DNA of 35,241 bases from Rickettsiales bacterium. Lineage in GTDB: Bacteria; Pseudomonadota; Alphaproteobacteria; Rickettsiales; JABIRX01. The stretch lies in assembly GCA_018659605.1 (NCBI GenBank), contig JABJMA010000057.1:1-35241 (forward strand), in the 5' to 3' direction. Both the position numbers and the translations under genes were made by a program. The notes below the pieces were generated by a model. That model did not search any database. It saw nothing but the letters and a program-made list of their open reading frames with translations, and was not told where the DNA came from. Positions 16,036 through 25,133 of this stretch are shown here, in pieces (positions within the stretch are counted from its first letter, which is position 1; each line of letters begins with the position of its first letter).

Positions 16036-16986
16036 ATGAATAAATTAGCATTAATGTTTCCTGGCCAAGGGTCACAAAAAATAGGAATGGGAAAAGAATT
16101 ATATCAATCATTTACTGAGGCAAAAGAAACTTTTCAAGAGATTGATGATAGCCTTAAACAAAATCTATCACTCCTAATGTTTGAAGGTGATTTTAATGAA
16201 TTAACTCAAACTGAAAATACTCAGCCAGCATTAATGGCAGTTTCTATTGCTGCAATTCGTGTAATAGAAATGCAATCAAAAAAAAATATCAGCGAATTTG
16301 CTAATTATGTTTGCGGGCATTCATTAGGTGAATATTCTGCTCTTGCAGCTGCAAGAGCAATGACAATCTCAGATTGTGCAAAAATACTTAGAATTCGTGG
16401 TAATGCTATGAGGGATGCTGGCAAAAATTCTAATGGAGCTATGGCAGCTATAATTGGTGTTAATATTGATAAAGCTAAAGAAATTGCTGAAAAAAGTTCT
16501 CAAGGCAATATATGTGAAATTGCTAATGATAATTCTATAGGCCAGATTGTACTTAGCGGCGACAATGAAGCTATCGATAGAGCAATAAATATTGCAAAAG
16601 AATTAGGTGCTAAAATCGCCGTTAAATTACCTGTGAGTGGAGCTTTCCATTCTTCACTTATAAAATCTGCAGAACCAGATCTTAGGGATGGTCTAAATAG
16701 TATCACTATTTTAAAACCAACTGTTGATCTTATTGCTAATGTCACTGCCAAATCTACTAATGATCCTGTTGAAATAAAAGATTTATTATTAAAGCAACTA
16801 ACGTCAGTTGTAAGGTGGAGAGAATCTATGCAATATCTTGTAGATAGTAAAAATTTTAACATTGCCGAAATTGGCTCGGGTAAAGTTTTATCAGGATTAG
16901 CTAAGCGTAGTGATAGAAACTTCGTAATTAACTCGGTGGAAACCCCTAATCAGATTAGTGACTTTATTGAACAAAATTTGGTTTAG
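16036..16986 (+). CDS. fabD: Malonyl-CoA:ACP transacylase FabD
   Basis: The 316-aa enzyme loads malonate from CoA onto acyl carrier protein, giving the extender for fatty-acid synthesis. Motifs are FPGQGSQKIGMG at the N terminus, the nucleophile elbow GHSLGEYSALAAA with the active-site Ser, IRGNAMRDA, and the catalytic His in SGAFHSSL. Length is normal. It lies apart from the fabG-acpP-fabF cluster at 26-28 kb, on the same strand, as in many Rickettsiales. It is divergent from the lipoprotein cluster. Confidence 0.96.
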   Translation: MNKLALMFPGQGSQKIGMGKELYQSFTEAKETFQEIDDSLKQNLSLLMFEGDFNELTQTENTQPALMAVSIAAIRVIEMQSKKNISEFANYVCGHSLGEYSALAAARAMTISDCAKILRIRGNAMRDAGKNSNGAMAAIIGVNIDKAKEIAEKSSQGNICEIANDNSIGQIVLSGDNEAIDRAINIAKELGAKIAVKLPVSGAFHSSLIKSAEPDLRDGLNSITILKPTVDLIANVTAKSTNDPVEIKDLLLKQLTSVVRWRESMQYLVDSKNFNIAEIGSGKVLSGLAKRSDRNFVINSVETPNQISDFIEQNLV

Positions 16987-16999
16987 CATACGTAGTACT

Positions 17000-17031
17000 T
17001 GGTTTCTTCCGCCCGGTACACTAAGAACCCA
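17000..17031. other. GC-rich imperfect hairpin between fabD and the EamA gene
   Basis: TGGTTTCTT (17000-17008) and AAGAACCCA (17023-17031) pair with one mismatch around a 14-nt loop. The surrounding 45 bp (about 16990-17038) are clearly richer in G and C than other spacers in the window. No T-run follows, so it is not a standard terminator. Confidence 0.4.
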
Positions 17032-17062
17032 GCCCCGACAATATTAATATATAGTCAAAAAC

Positions 17063-17920
17063 ATGAACGAAAAATCAAAAGGTATATGTTGGGCGATAAT
17101 TTCTAATATATTAATGGGCGTAATGCTCATTTTAATTAGAATTGCATCAGAAAATTACCATCCTTTCTTCATTGTTTTTTTTCGTAACTTTTTCGCATTA
17201 TTAATGATGCTACTATGGGTGATACCATTAGGCTATACATCTCTCAAAACCGACAAATTATCACTTTATTTCTATAGAGCAATTGTTGGTGTCATTGCGA
17301 TGATGTCTTGGTTTTATGGGCTGACACATTTAAAGCTATCTTTTGCAACCGCCCTCTCCTTTACTGCACCTATCTTTACAGCTATTGCGGCTGTAATTTA
17401 TTTAAAAGAGAAAATGTATATTCGTAGATGGAGCGTTGTTATCATGGGTTTTATCGGCACAATAATTATTATCAATCCCGGACATACTCCCGTTAATCAT
17501 GTGATTTTTGTTATTATTGGCTCAACTATGTTATGGGCAGTAACTGCGATTATGATTAAAAACTTAACCAAAACCGAATCCTCAACCTCTATAACTTTTT
17601 ACATGGTATTATTTATGACCCCAATGTCTTTACCTTTTGCATTATTTTATTGGCAAGATGTTTATATCTATGATTGGTTTATTTTAGCTGCTATTGGCGC
17701 TATGTCAAACTTATCGCATTTTGCATTAACCAAAGCAATGAGCTCTACAGAACTATCTAATATTCTACCTATAGACTTCACAAAACTGATTTTCGTCTCA
17801 ATCTTTGCATGGTTTCTATTTGACGAACATGTGAGCGCTAATGAGGTGATTGGATCAATAATTATTATAGGTAGCAATATTTACCTAGCATATCGTGACA
17901 GACAAAAAAATAATTTATAG
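17063..17920 (+). CDS. EamA/DMT-superfamily transporter
   Basis: A 285-aa protein with about ten membrane segments arranged as two EamA repeats (roughly residues 5-135 and 150-280). Conserved-type elements are FFRNFFALL in the first half and FTAPIFTAIAAVIYLKE at the end of it, with the parallel FLFDEHVSANEVIGSIIIIGSNI at the end of the second. Family members export or import small metabolites. In Rickettsia a related protein imports S-adenosylmethionine, so that substrate is possible but not shown here. The gene looks a little more GC-rich than its neighbours and is flanked by inverted repeats on both sides. Confidence 0.9.
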   Translation: MNEKSKGICWAIISNILMGVMLILIRIASENYHPFFIVFFRNFFALLMMLLWVIPLGYTSLKTDKLSLYFYRAIVGVIAMMSWFYGLTHLKLSFATALSFTAPIFTAIAAVIYLKEKMYIRRWSVVIMGFIGTIIIINPGHTPVNHVIFVIIGSTMLWAVTAIMIKNLTKTESSTSITFYMVLFMTPMSLPFALFYWQDVYIYDWFILAAIGAMSNLSHFALTKAMSSTELSNILPIDFTKLIFVSIFAWFLFDEHVSANEVIGSIIIIGSNIYLAYRDRQKNNL

Positions 17921-17940
17921 TAAATTTGTTTACACTAAAT

Positions 17941-17978
17941 TAGTAATTCAAGTCACATCTTTGATACTTGAATTACTA
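17941..17978. terminator. Perfect 13-bp hairpin after the EamA gene
   Basis: TAGTAATTCAAGT (17941-17953) and ACTTGAATTACTA (17966-17978) are perfect inverted arms with a 12-nt loop, starting 20 bp after the transporter stop. The position suits transcription ending. There is no T-run right after it, so it could instead be an operator or a palindromic repeat. Confidence 0.5.
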
Positions 17979-18048
17979 TTAACACAAGAAACGGATATCC
18001 TTCATATTACAAGGCATACTTGTGATTAGAGCGCCACATCTTAAACCG

Positions 18049-18090
18049 CTTTCAATATGTAAATTGGTATAATATTAGTTATATTGAAAG
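18049..18090 (+). promoter_or_regulatory. Candidate sucA promoter bracketed by a 10-bp inverted repeat
   Basis: CTTTCAATAT (18049-18058) and ATATTGAAAG (18081-18090) are perfect inverted arms. A consensus TATAAT lies between them at 18068-18073, about 100 bp before the sucA ATG. There is no good -35 at the proper distance (ACCGCT at 17 bp), which would fit a promoter under regulator control. An RNA hairpin in the leader is the alternative. Confidence 0.45.
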
Positions 18091-18171
18091 TTACTGTAGC
18101 AAATAAAATTCTCTTAATTATTATGTTGAATGCTTTTAGTTAAAGCGAAAAAAACTTTTAACACATAATTT

Positions 18172-20946
18172 ATGTCAGAAGATCAATTAAAGAAATCAGC
18201 ATATATGTTTGCCGGTAATGCAGAATTTATAGAAGATTTATACAAGAAGTACTTAAATGGCGACACTTCAATAGATTCAAAATGGCATAAATTCTTTGAA
18301 GATGTTGGCGACGATATTACTTCACTGTCAGATGATTATACAAAATTCCAATGGGATAAAAACCTTACTAATTCTTATCCTCAGGCCTTAACCTCTGATA
18401 TTAATATCAAAATATCTAGCTTAATAAATAACTATAGACGTTATGGACATTTAGCAGCAACAATTGATCCTTTAGATTTATCTCCTAAATTTAAACATCC
18501 ATTATTATCATTAGCTACATATAGTATTACTGACCAGTCTGAAACTTTTTCAACTAGCAATGATCATCATTCTGCATTTAATGGTCAGGACATTCAAACA
18601 ATTATAGGTCAGCTAGGTAATGTTTACTGTTCAAATATTTCATATGAATTTGACCATATAAATAATGTAGAAGAGTTGAAATGGCTTTATAGTAATATAG
18701 AGTCTCCAAAGCAAAATCTAAATATTGTAACAAATGAGGAGCGTAAAGCAGCATTAGAACAATTACATGATGCCGTATCATTTGAACAAATGCTGCATAA
18801 AAAATTCCCTGGCGCTAAAAGGTTTTCAGTTGAAGGTGGCGAAGCAATTATGCCATCAATCGAAGCTATTATTAAACAAAGTTTACAAGATAATGTTATT
18901 GATGTTGAACTAGGTATGGCTCATAGAGGACGTCTAAATGTTCTGACTAATATCATGAAGAAGCCTTACTCTGAAATGATTGCCGAATTTAAAGGCGCAT
19001 GCCCATTTCCTGATAATTATAAAGTAAGTGGTGATGTAAAATATCATATGGGCTACTCTTCTGATAGGTCTGAAGGCAATCACAAAACTCATATTGCTCT
19101 TGCTTTTAATCCTTCTCATTTAGAAGCCGTAAATTCAGTTGTAATTGGTAAAGTTAGAGCAAAGCAAGATTTCTTCCATGATAAAGATAGATCTAATGTT
19201 ATCCCAATATTAATTCATGGTGATGCAGCTTTCATGGGGCAAGGGACAGTAGCTGAATGTTTAAACATGGCTTATACTGATGGTTATAATGTTGGCGGAA
19301 CTATCCATCTCATTATTAATAACCAAATTGGTTTTACAGCAGTTCCATCAGAATCAAGATCAACAAAATATTGTTCAGACGTTGCTAAATTTATTGATAG
19401 TCCAATTATTCATGTAAATGGAAATTCTGTAGATGACGTCATATTTGCATCAAAACTTGCCTATAAATATCGTCAAACATTTAAGAAAGACATAGTTATC
19501 GATATTGTTTGCTTTAGAAAATACGGACATAATGAAGGTGATGAGCCAGCATATACTCAACCTATCATGTACACAAAAATAAAGAAGCTTAACTCTTTGG
19601 ATAATATTTATGCAAAAGAGTTAATAGAATCATCTATTATATCAGATAGCGTATATAATAACTACAAGTCACAACAGAATAAAAAATTAGAAGAAGAATT
19701 TCAAAAAGCTGATAATTATTTATTTGATAAGGTTAACTCATTTTCTGATAAATGGTCAGATTTAACCACCGAATACCATGCTAAAAATGCTACCCCTAAA
19801 ACTGGTATAGAGCATGATAGAGCTATAGATATTATTGATACCTTAACATCAATTCCGCATGATTTTAAAATAAATGCAAAAATAGCTAAACAACAGAAGG
19901 CAAAACAAGCTATTGTCAAAAGTGGAGAAAATATTGATTGGGCATTGGGTGAAGCAATTGCATACGCATCATTACTACAAGATGGTTACTCAGTTAGATT
20001 ATCAGGACAAGATTCTGGTAGAGGAACCTTCTCGCATAGACACTCAGTTTTAATAGATTCCGAGGATGAGTCACGCATCTTACCCCTAAATAAAGTTGCA
20101 AACTTAAAAAATAAATTTGAAGTATTTAACTCTGTCTTATCAGAATATTCAGTATTAGGCTTTGAATATGGCTATTCACTTTCAAACCCAAATTGTTTAG
20201 CTATTTGGGAAGGTCAATTTGGTGATTTCGCCAATGGTGCTCAAATTATTATTGATCAATTTATTGCATCTGGTGAAACTAAATGGCTTAGGATGTCTGG
20301 GGTCACATTATTATTACCTCATGGATATGAAGGACAAGGCCCTGAGCATTCATCCGCTAGATTGGAAAGATTTTTACAACTATGCGCTGAAGATAATATG
20401 CAGATTATTAATACAACAACTCCGGCAAATTTTTTCCATTTGCTAAGACAGCAAATGCTTAGAGATTTTCGAAAACCATTGATTGTTATGTCACCAAAAT
20501 CACTACTGAGACATAAGTTAGCTGTATCCGATATTAAAGATTTTGAAGCAAATAAAAAATTCTTAAAGGTAATTCAAGATCCTAGAAAATTAAACAAATC
20601 CATCAAACGCATTATTTTCTGTAGTGGAAAAATATATTACGATCTAGCCGAAGTAGCTAAAGATAAAACAGATATTATGATCAATAGAATAGAGCAATTA
20701 TACCCTTTCCCAGAGAAAGCTGTAAAAGATATTCTAGCCAAACATCCTAATGCTGAGATATTATGGGTTCAAGAAGAATCTAAAAATTCCGGTGCCTGGA
20801 CACATATAAGAGATGTATTTATTGATGTGCTAGAAACCAAAATTCGCTATGTTGGACGTATTGCATCTGCATCGCCAGCAACGGGGTATATGTCTGTTCA
20901 TATTAAAGAACAACAAGATCTTATTAAAGCTGCCTTCTCATTGTAA
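18172..20946 (+). CDS. sucA: 2-oxoglutarate dehydrogenase E1 component SucA
   Basis: A 924-aa thiamine-diphosphate enzyme, E1 of the 2-oxoglutarate dehydrogenase complex of the TCA cycle. The N-terminal E2-binding helix (YMFAGNAEFIEDLYKKYL) is present. Then come GMAHRGRLNVLTN, FNPSHLEAVNSVV, GDAAFMGQGTVAE and the cofactor-binding part HVNGNSVDDV, then RKYGHNEGDEPAYTQP and the C-terminal GQDSGRGTFSHRH and LPHGYEGQGPEHSSARLER. Length is normal for E1o. sucB does not follow; the next gene is convergent. Confidence 0.98.
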   Translation: MSEDQLKKSAYMFAGNAEFIEDLYKKYLNGDTSIDSKWHKFFEDVGDDITSLSDDYTKFQWDKNLTNSYPQALTSDINIKISSLINNYRRYGHLAATIDPLDLSPKFKHPLLSLATYSITDQSETFSTSNDHHSAFNGQDIQTIIGQLGNVYCSNISYEFDHINNVEELKWLYSNIESPKQNLNIVTNEERKAALEQLHDAVSFEQMLHKKFPGAKRFSVEGGEAIMPSIEAIIKQSLQDNVIDVELGMAHRGRLNVLTNIMKKPYSEMIAEFKGACPFPDNYKVSGDVKYHMGYSSDRSEGNHKTHIALAFNPSHLEAVNSVVIGKVRAKQDFFHDKDRSNVIPILIHGDAAFMGQGTVAECLNMAYTDGYNVGGTIHLIINNQIGFTAVPSESRSTKYCSDVAKFIDSPIIHVNGNSVDDVIFASKLAYKYRQTFKKDIVIDIVCFRKYGHNEGDEPAYTQPIMYTKIKKLNSLDNIYAKELIESSIISDSVYNNYKSQQNKKLEEEFQKADNYLFDKVNSFSDKWSDLTTEYHAKNATPKTGIEHDRAIDIIDTLTSIPHDFKINAKIAKQQKAKQAIVKSGENIDWALGEAIAYASLLQDGYSVRLSGQDSGRGTFSHRHSVLIDSEDESRILPLNKVANLKNKFEVFNSVLSEYSVLGFEYGYSLSNPNCLAIWEGQFGDFANGAQIIIDQFIASGETKWLRMSGVTLLLPHGYEGQGPEHSSARLERFLQLCAEDNMQIINTTTPANFFHLLRQQMLRDFRKPLIVMSPKSLLRHKLAVSDIKDFEANKKFLKVIQDPRKLNKSIKRIIFCSGKIYYDLAEVAKDKTDIMINRIEQLYPFPEKAVKDILAKHPNAEILWVQEESKNSGAWTHIRDVFIDVLETKIRYVGRIASASPATGYMSVHIKEQQDLIKAAFSL

Positions 20947-20992
20947 AATATTTTCCTGATAAAGACTGAGTTTAGTTTTGACTTTCAATCAT

Positions 20993-21250
20993 TTAGATTA
21001 ATGAATCAAACTTCTCTCTAAGATTAATATTCATATTATTGTAAAATAATATTTTCTTTAATTCAGTGATGGCTATATCCCTATTAATATCTGACCTATC
21101 TAATAATATTCGTAAAATATTATTCAACTCTGTTAAGCTTCCATTATAACCTATCGATAAGATTAATGATAATGATAAGTAATTATCACTTACTGAAATA
21201 ATCTCCGATAGCTTTCTTGCCAATGCAAGAAACTCGATATTAGCTGACAT
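20993..21250 (-). CDS. Small hypothetical protein downstream of virB9
   Basis: An 85-aa, leucine- and isoleucine-rich helical protein with no signal peptide. A strong ribosome binding site (AGGAGAGG, 4 nt before the ATG) supports it as a real gene. It starts 38 nt after the virB9 stop on the same strand, so it is very likely cotranscribed with icd-virB8-virB9. I do not recognise the family. The alternating helical pattern could be a small helical-repeat adaptor, but this is a guess. Confidence 0.75.
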   Translation of the reverse strand: MSANIEFLALARKLSEIISVSDNYLSLSLILSIGYNGSLTELNNILRILLDRSDINRDIAITELKKILFYNNMNINLREKFDSLI

Positions 21251-21288
21251 AAACCTCTCCTTTTTTAGCTAATTATATTTAGTTAATC

Positions 21289-22038
21289 TTACTCTCTTAG
21301 ATCCTCATTAAAAACACAAACAGTATTGGTACCATGTCTTAATGTAAATGTTGCTGAAAGAGATTCAACAACTATATAATCACCTACTGATCTAAAATTA
21401 ACTAATCCTTCATACCCCTCAGAATCTACCTGAAATATTGCTGGCAGCTTAGAGTTCTTTCTTGAAAACTCAAAAAATGTAAATTGACCATCATCAAAGA
21501 CCTTAACTGGCGCAATGATGTCTGGACCACTAAATGTATAATTAAAGTTATAATTTTCTGGTTTTTTTAAATCTGGAACATCTTGATTAGACTCACCAAG
21601 AAGCTCTATTTGGGACTCCTCACTTGGATAAATAAACTTTGCTTCAATAATGAGTCCTTCCTGATATATAGATTTAGCATGCTTAGCATCCAAATTAAAA
21701 TGATATAATCTTTTATTTGTTATCAGAGTCATATTAGTTTTTGCCTTAGATGTTTTCGGTTTTAGAAATAATCTATTAGCAGAACTAACTATTTCCCAAC
21801 CTGTAGTATCACCCATAGAAATTGTTTTTATCGTCTCACCAGGTTCAAACTTAATGTGAGATTGGTATTCGTAAAATCCAGTATATTTATATAAAGAGTC
21901 TTCTTTATACACATATGTTGCAATCCTAGGATCATAAGCCATCCTTCTAGGGTCAATTTCCGAGAAGGCATAAGATGCACCTGAAAATAACACAATATTA
22001 ATAACTAGATAAAGGCAGATTCTTAATTTTAATTTCAT
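21289..22038 (-). CDS. virB9: Type IV secretion protein VirB9
   Basis: A 249-aa VirB9-like protein with a signal peptide (about residues 1-24, ending SGASYA). The N-terminal half begins with DPRRMAYDPRIATYVY, typical of the family. The C-terminal half contains YTFSGPDIIAPVKVFDDGQF, PAIFQVDS, VNFRSVGDYIVVE and ATFTLRHGTNTVCVFNE. VirB9 forms part of the outer-membrane core complex with VirB7 and VirB10. Its ATG overlaps the end of virB8 by 4 nt. No virB10, virB11 or virD4 is nearby, matching the scattered vir genes of Rickettsiales. Confidence 0.93.
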   Translation of the reverse strand: MKLKLRICLYLVINIVLFSGASYAFSEIDPRRMAYDPRIATYVYKEDSLYKYTGFYEYQSHIKFEPGETIKTISMGDTTGWEIVSSANRLFLKPKTSKAKTNMTLITNKRLYHFNLDAKHAKSIYQEGLIIEAKFIYPSEESQIELLGESNQDVPDLKKPENYNFNYTFSGPDIIAPVKVFDDGQFTFFEFSRKNSKLPAIFQVDSEGYEGLVNFRSVGDYIVVESLSATFTLRHGTNTVCVFNEDLRE

Positions 22039-22796
22039 AATTTTGTTTTATAATAATTTTTAACTACAAATTGTGGTATTGTCAGCTTTTTATTTTCTTG
22101 ATCAAAAATAACTCCAGAAAATACAAAATCAATAGTAACCTTATATCTTTCAACTACAGTGTCCTTAAGCAAGGATTTCTCCTCTACTTTTATAATCGCT
22201 ACAGCCTGATCGGGCATAAAATAAAAAACATCTCCTAGATGTTTTACCTGGTTCCAAAAACTTTCATCAACTCCAACTAGATTTATATCATTTATAGTGA
22301 GTAATCTTGAACCATTGTTACCGACTCTATAAAGCAAATTTCTTGCATCATTATATTCAAAACTTTTCTGAAAGCTTTTTGCATAGGTTTTAGAAGAGTT
22401 ATTGGTAATTTTTTTTATTCTTTGATCAAGAGATAACACGTCTAGTGACCCTTTAGGAAATTTCTCATTTAATCTTATAAAATTCTTTAACAGATATTCT
22501 AAAACAGCAAAATCAGGGTTTTTATATTTATCACTCATTTTATACAAACGAAGTTTCTTTTCAGTATTATCTTCGTTAACTAGAACAATAGCTTTTTGTA
22601 CTGATAATGGAAACCAAGCCTTTATCTCACTATATAGAACAAGTAAGCTAAGAGACATCACTACGACGGTAATAAAATAAACATTCCTAGCATAATATGG
22701 ATATAAATATTTATCTAAATGCCACTCAAACGCAGATTTAAAATATGTTTTATCTTCAATGGATTTAGTAATCTTTTCTTGGTTCTTATTCTCCAT
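22035..22796 (-). CDS. virB8: Type IV secretion protein VirB8
   Basis: A 253-aa bitopic inner-membrane protein. A cytoplasmic N-terminus (1-39) is followed by one membrane segment (about 40-57, YFITVVVMSLSLLVLY) and a periplasmic NTF2-like domain. The pattern WFPLSVQKAIVLV, AVLEYLLKNFIRLNE and the late VTIDFVFSGV segment fit VirB8. It is an inner-membrane assembly factor of the secretion channel. It starts 25 nt after icd, which suggests cotranscription. Rickettsiales often have more than one virB8, so this may be one of several copies. Confidence 0.9.
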   Translation of the reverse strand: MENKNQEKITKSIEDKTYFKSAFEWHLDKYLYPYYARNVYFITVVVMSLSLLVLYSEIKAWFPLSVQKAIVLVNEDNTEKKLRLYKMSDKYKNPDFAVLEYLLKNFIRLNEKFPKGSLDVLSLDQRIKKITNNSSKTYAKSFQKSFEYNDARNLLYRVGNNGSRLLTINDINLVGVDESFWNQVKHLGDVFYFMPDQAVAIIKVEEKSLLKDTVVERYKVTIDFVFSGVIFDQENKKLTIPQFVVKNYYKTKL

Positions 22797-22821
22797 TTTA
22801 TAAGTATCTACAAATATTCAT

Positions 22822-24282
22822 CTATTGCCCCTGAGATAAAGAAAATCCAATTTTACCATCATAGAGATATAGATTCTCTGTTTTAACTATATCAATTTCT
22901 TTATCATTACAAGATATAAACAATGATAAAATATCTTGTTGGGTAACAATTTTATTAGATTGATTTGAGACAAAACGACATTGTGAAACCTCGCTCTTTT
23001 CCTTCTCATTAACATTAATAGGCCATATTTGAAGGCCTCGGGATGAAATCATTTGTAACTGCAAATTTAAATTATCTCCTAGATTCTGTAAAATAGTTAC
23101 TAAATCATCTACTACATTATATTTATAAAAAACATATAAATCTATACCAACCAATTCGCGATTAACTGTTTGAGTTTGGTCAATAATCTCATAACTACTT
23201 GCTTTAGACTGATTAGATTGCATCTCTATTGTCTTCAAAACCTCTGGCGCTGAGCCCATCCTTGCTATTACTGCATCAGTAAATTCTGTTGTTGATACTT
23301 TCTGACTGGAATTATCATCACTATACATATCAGCAGTATGAATACCATCCTCAACAGTTTTAAGCAAAGCATTTTCAATTAAGGCTGCTTTTTCAACTAA
23401 ATTAATATGCTTTAGCATCATAATTGACGCATTTAATAGGCCTGATGGATTAGCTATATTTTTACCTGCAATATCTGGAGCTGAACCATGAATAGCCTCA
23501 AACATTGCAAAATCATCGCCAATATTTGCAGAGCCACAAGTACCAACACTTCCCAACATTTCAGCTATAACATCTGAGATGATATCTCCATATAAATTCA
23601 TTGTTACTATAACATCAAAATCTTCTGGATATTTTGCCATTCTAGCTGTTCCAATATCCACTATAATTTTATTATTCTCAATTGATGGATAGGATTTAGC
23701 AACCTCATCAAATACCTCGCTAAACAAACCATCAGTCATTTTCATTATGTTATCTTTTACACAACAGGTAACTTTTTGGCGATTATGAGAAACGGCATAA
23801 TCAAATGCATATTTGATAATTTTCTCACAACCTTGACGCGACACTAACTTTAATGACTGATATGTATCATGACTTAAGCGATATTCTATCCCCGCATATA
23901 GATCTTCTTCATTTTCACGAATTACAACAATATCAGCTTTATCGGCATAGGACTGAATAAAAGGTGAGAATGATCTCATTGGCCTAATATTAGCATATAA
24001 TCCCAACCCTTTCCTAAAAGTAACATTTAAGCTTTTATAACCACCACCAAACGGTGTTGTAATTGGTGCTTTTAACAAAATCTTATTATTTAGAACTGTC
24101 TCCCATGAACTAGGAGAAATACCCGAATCAAACCCTTTAGTATATAGCTTCTTACCTACCTCTATAACATCTATTGATAAATTTAATTCTGCAGCACGAA
24201 AAACTGACAGTACAGATTCCATAATCTCAGGACCTATTCCATCCCCGTAAGCTATTGCAACTCTATTGTTCATAAATATCAT
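22822..24282 (-). CDS. icd: NADP-dependent isocitrate dehydrogenase, long Rickettsia type
   Basis: A 486-aa enzyme. The first 350 residues are the isocitrate/isopropylmalate dehydrogenase fold with AYGDGIGPEIMESV, ILKAPITTPFGGGYKSLNV, RENEEDLYAGIEY, CVKDNIMKMTDG, NLYGDIISDV and GSAPDIAGKNIANPSG. The last 130 residues are an extra domain seen in Rickettsia-type enzymes. It converts isocitrate to 2-oxoglutarate, the substrate of SucA encoded nearby. M1 or M4 (ATGATATTTATG) could be the start. It leads the operon with virB8 and virB9 and is divergent from psd across 52 bp. Confidence 0.96.
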   Translation of the reverse strand: MIFMNNRVAIAYGDGIGPEIMESVLSVFRAAELNLSIDVIEVGKKLYTKGFDSGISPSSWETVLNNKILLKAPITTPFGGGYKSLNVTFRKGLGLYANIRPMRSFSPFIQSYADKADIVVIRENEEDLYAGIEYRLSHDTYQSLKLVSRQGCEKIIKYAFDYAVSHNRQKVTCCVKDNIMKMTDGLFSEVFDEVAKSYPSIENNKIIVDIGTARMAKYPEDFDVIVTMNLYGDIISDVIAEMLGSVGTCGSANIGDDFAMFEAIHGSAPDIAGKNIANPSGLLNASIMMLKHINLVEKAALIENALLKTVEDGIHTADMYSDDNSSQKVSTTEFTDAVIARMGSAPEVLKTIEMQSNQSKASSYEIIDQTQTVNRELVGIDLYVFYKYNVVDDLVTILQNLGDNLNLQLQMISSRGLQIWPINVNEKEKSEVSQCRFVSNQSNKIVTQQDILSLFISCNDKEIDIVKTENLYLYDGKIGFSLSQGQ

Positions 24283-24334
24283 GTTACAAATATGTTAAAA
24301 AAAACTTTACTAATCTTTCAATTTAGATAGAGAT

Positions 24335-25126
24335 ATGCATTATTTTTTCAAGCAAATAATTTCTTCATTTTTTACTATTATGACCAATTTCATTCCCTCA
24401 ATTCATAAAGAAGGCTACATATATATTATAATCGCATTTATATTTACTCTTATATGCTCCTCCATTTCTGTTAATCTAACCTGGGTTTCCGGAATTTCTA
24501 CTCTTTACATAATGTATTTTTTCAGAGACCCAGACAGAACGACACCAACTGAAAAAGATTTAGTTATTTCAGCAGCTGATGGTGTGGTTACCGCGATAGA
24601 AAAAGCTTTTCCTCCTGAAGAGCTTGATATTGAACAAAAAGAGCTAATACGCATTAGTACATTCTTGAGTGTGTTTGACGTTCACGTTAACCGTACCCCA
24701 GTTTCAGGAACCGTTATTGATACACAATATAGATCAGGTAAGTTTATAAATGCTTCTTTAGATAAAGCATCTACAGATAATGAAAGACAATCTTCAACTA
24801 TTTTAACTGATAATAAACAAAAAATTGTCATTACTCAAATAGCAGGGCTTATTGCAAAGAGAATAATATGTGACTATGCCATGAATGATAAAGTATCATG
24901 TGGTGATAAATTTGGTATTATCAAATTTGGTTCTAGAGTAGATATCTATCTACCCTTAAATTCTGAGATAAATGTCTTAAAAGGACAAAGAGTTGTAGGG
25001 GGTGAAACAAAATTAGCTCAATTAAAAGCACTTAGTAGCTCATCACAGAAAGCCACTAAAGCAAGTTCTACAACTAGCAGTAAAACCAAGACTAAAAAGA
25101 AGGCAAGTATTTCTTCTGACAAATAA
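24335..25126 (+). CDS. psd: Phosphatidylserine decarboxylase proenzyme
   Basis: A 263-aa Psd of the short alphaproteobacterial type. It makes phosphatidylethanolamine from phosphatidylserine. Two hydrophobic segments (about 27-60) anchor it to the membrane. Motifs are FFRDPDRTTPT, ISAADGVVTAIEKA, FLSVFDVHVNRTPVSG, GKFINASLDKAS, NERQS and the self-cleavage site in IKFGSRVDIYLP, where the Ser becomes the pyruvoyl group. The last 30 residues are a Ser/Thr/Lys-rich tail absent from the Rickettsia sequence I recall. It starts a plus-strand operon and precedes pssA, the enzyme making its substrate, by 7 nt. Confidence 0.95.
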   Translation: MHYFFKQIISSFFTIMTNFIPSIHKEGYIYIIIAFIFTLICSSISVNLTWVSGISTLYIMYFFRDPDRTTPTEKDLVISAADGVVTAIEKAFPPEELDIEQKELIRISTFLSVFDVHVNRTPVSGTVIDTQYRSGKFINASLDKASTDNERQSSTILTDNKQKIVITQIAGLIAKRIICDYAMNDKVSCGDKFGIIKFGSRVDIYLPLNSEINVLKGQRVVGGETKLAQLKALSSSSQKATKASSTTSSKTKTKKKASISSDK

Positions 25127-25133
25127 ATCAATT

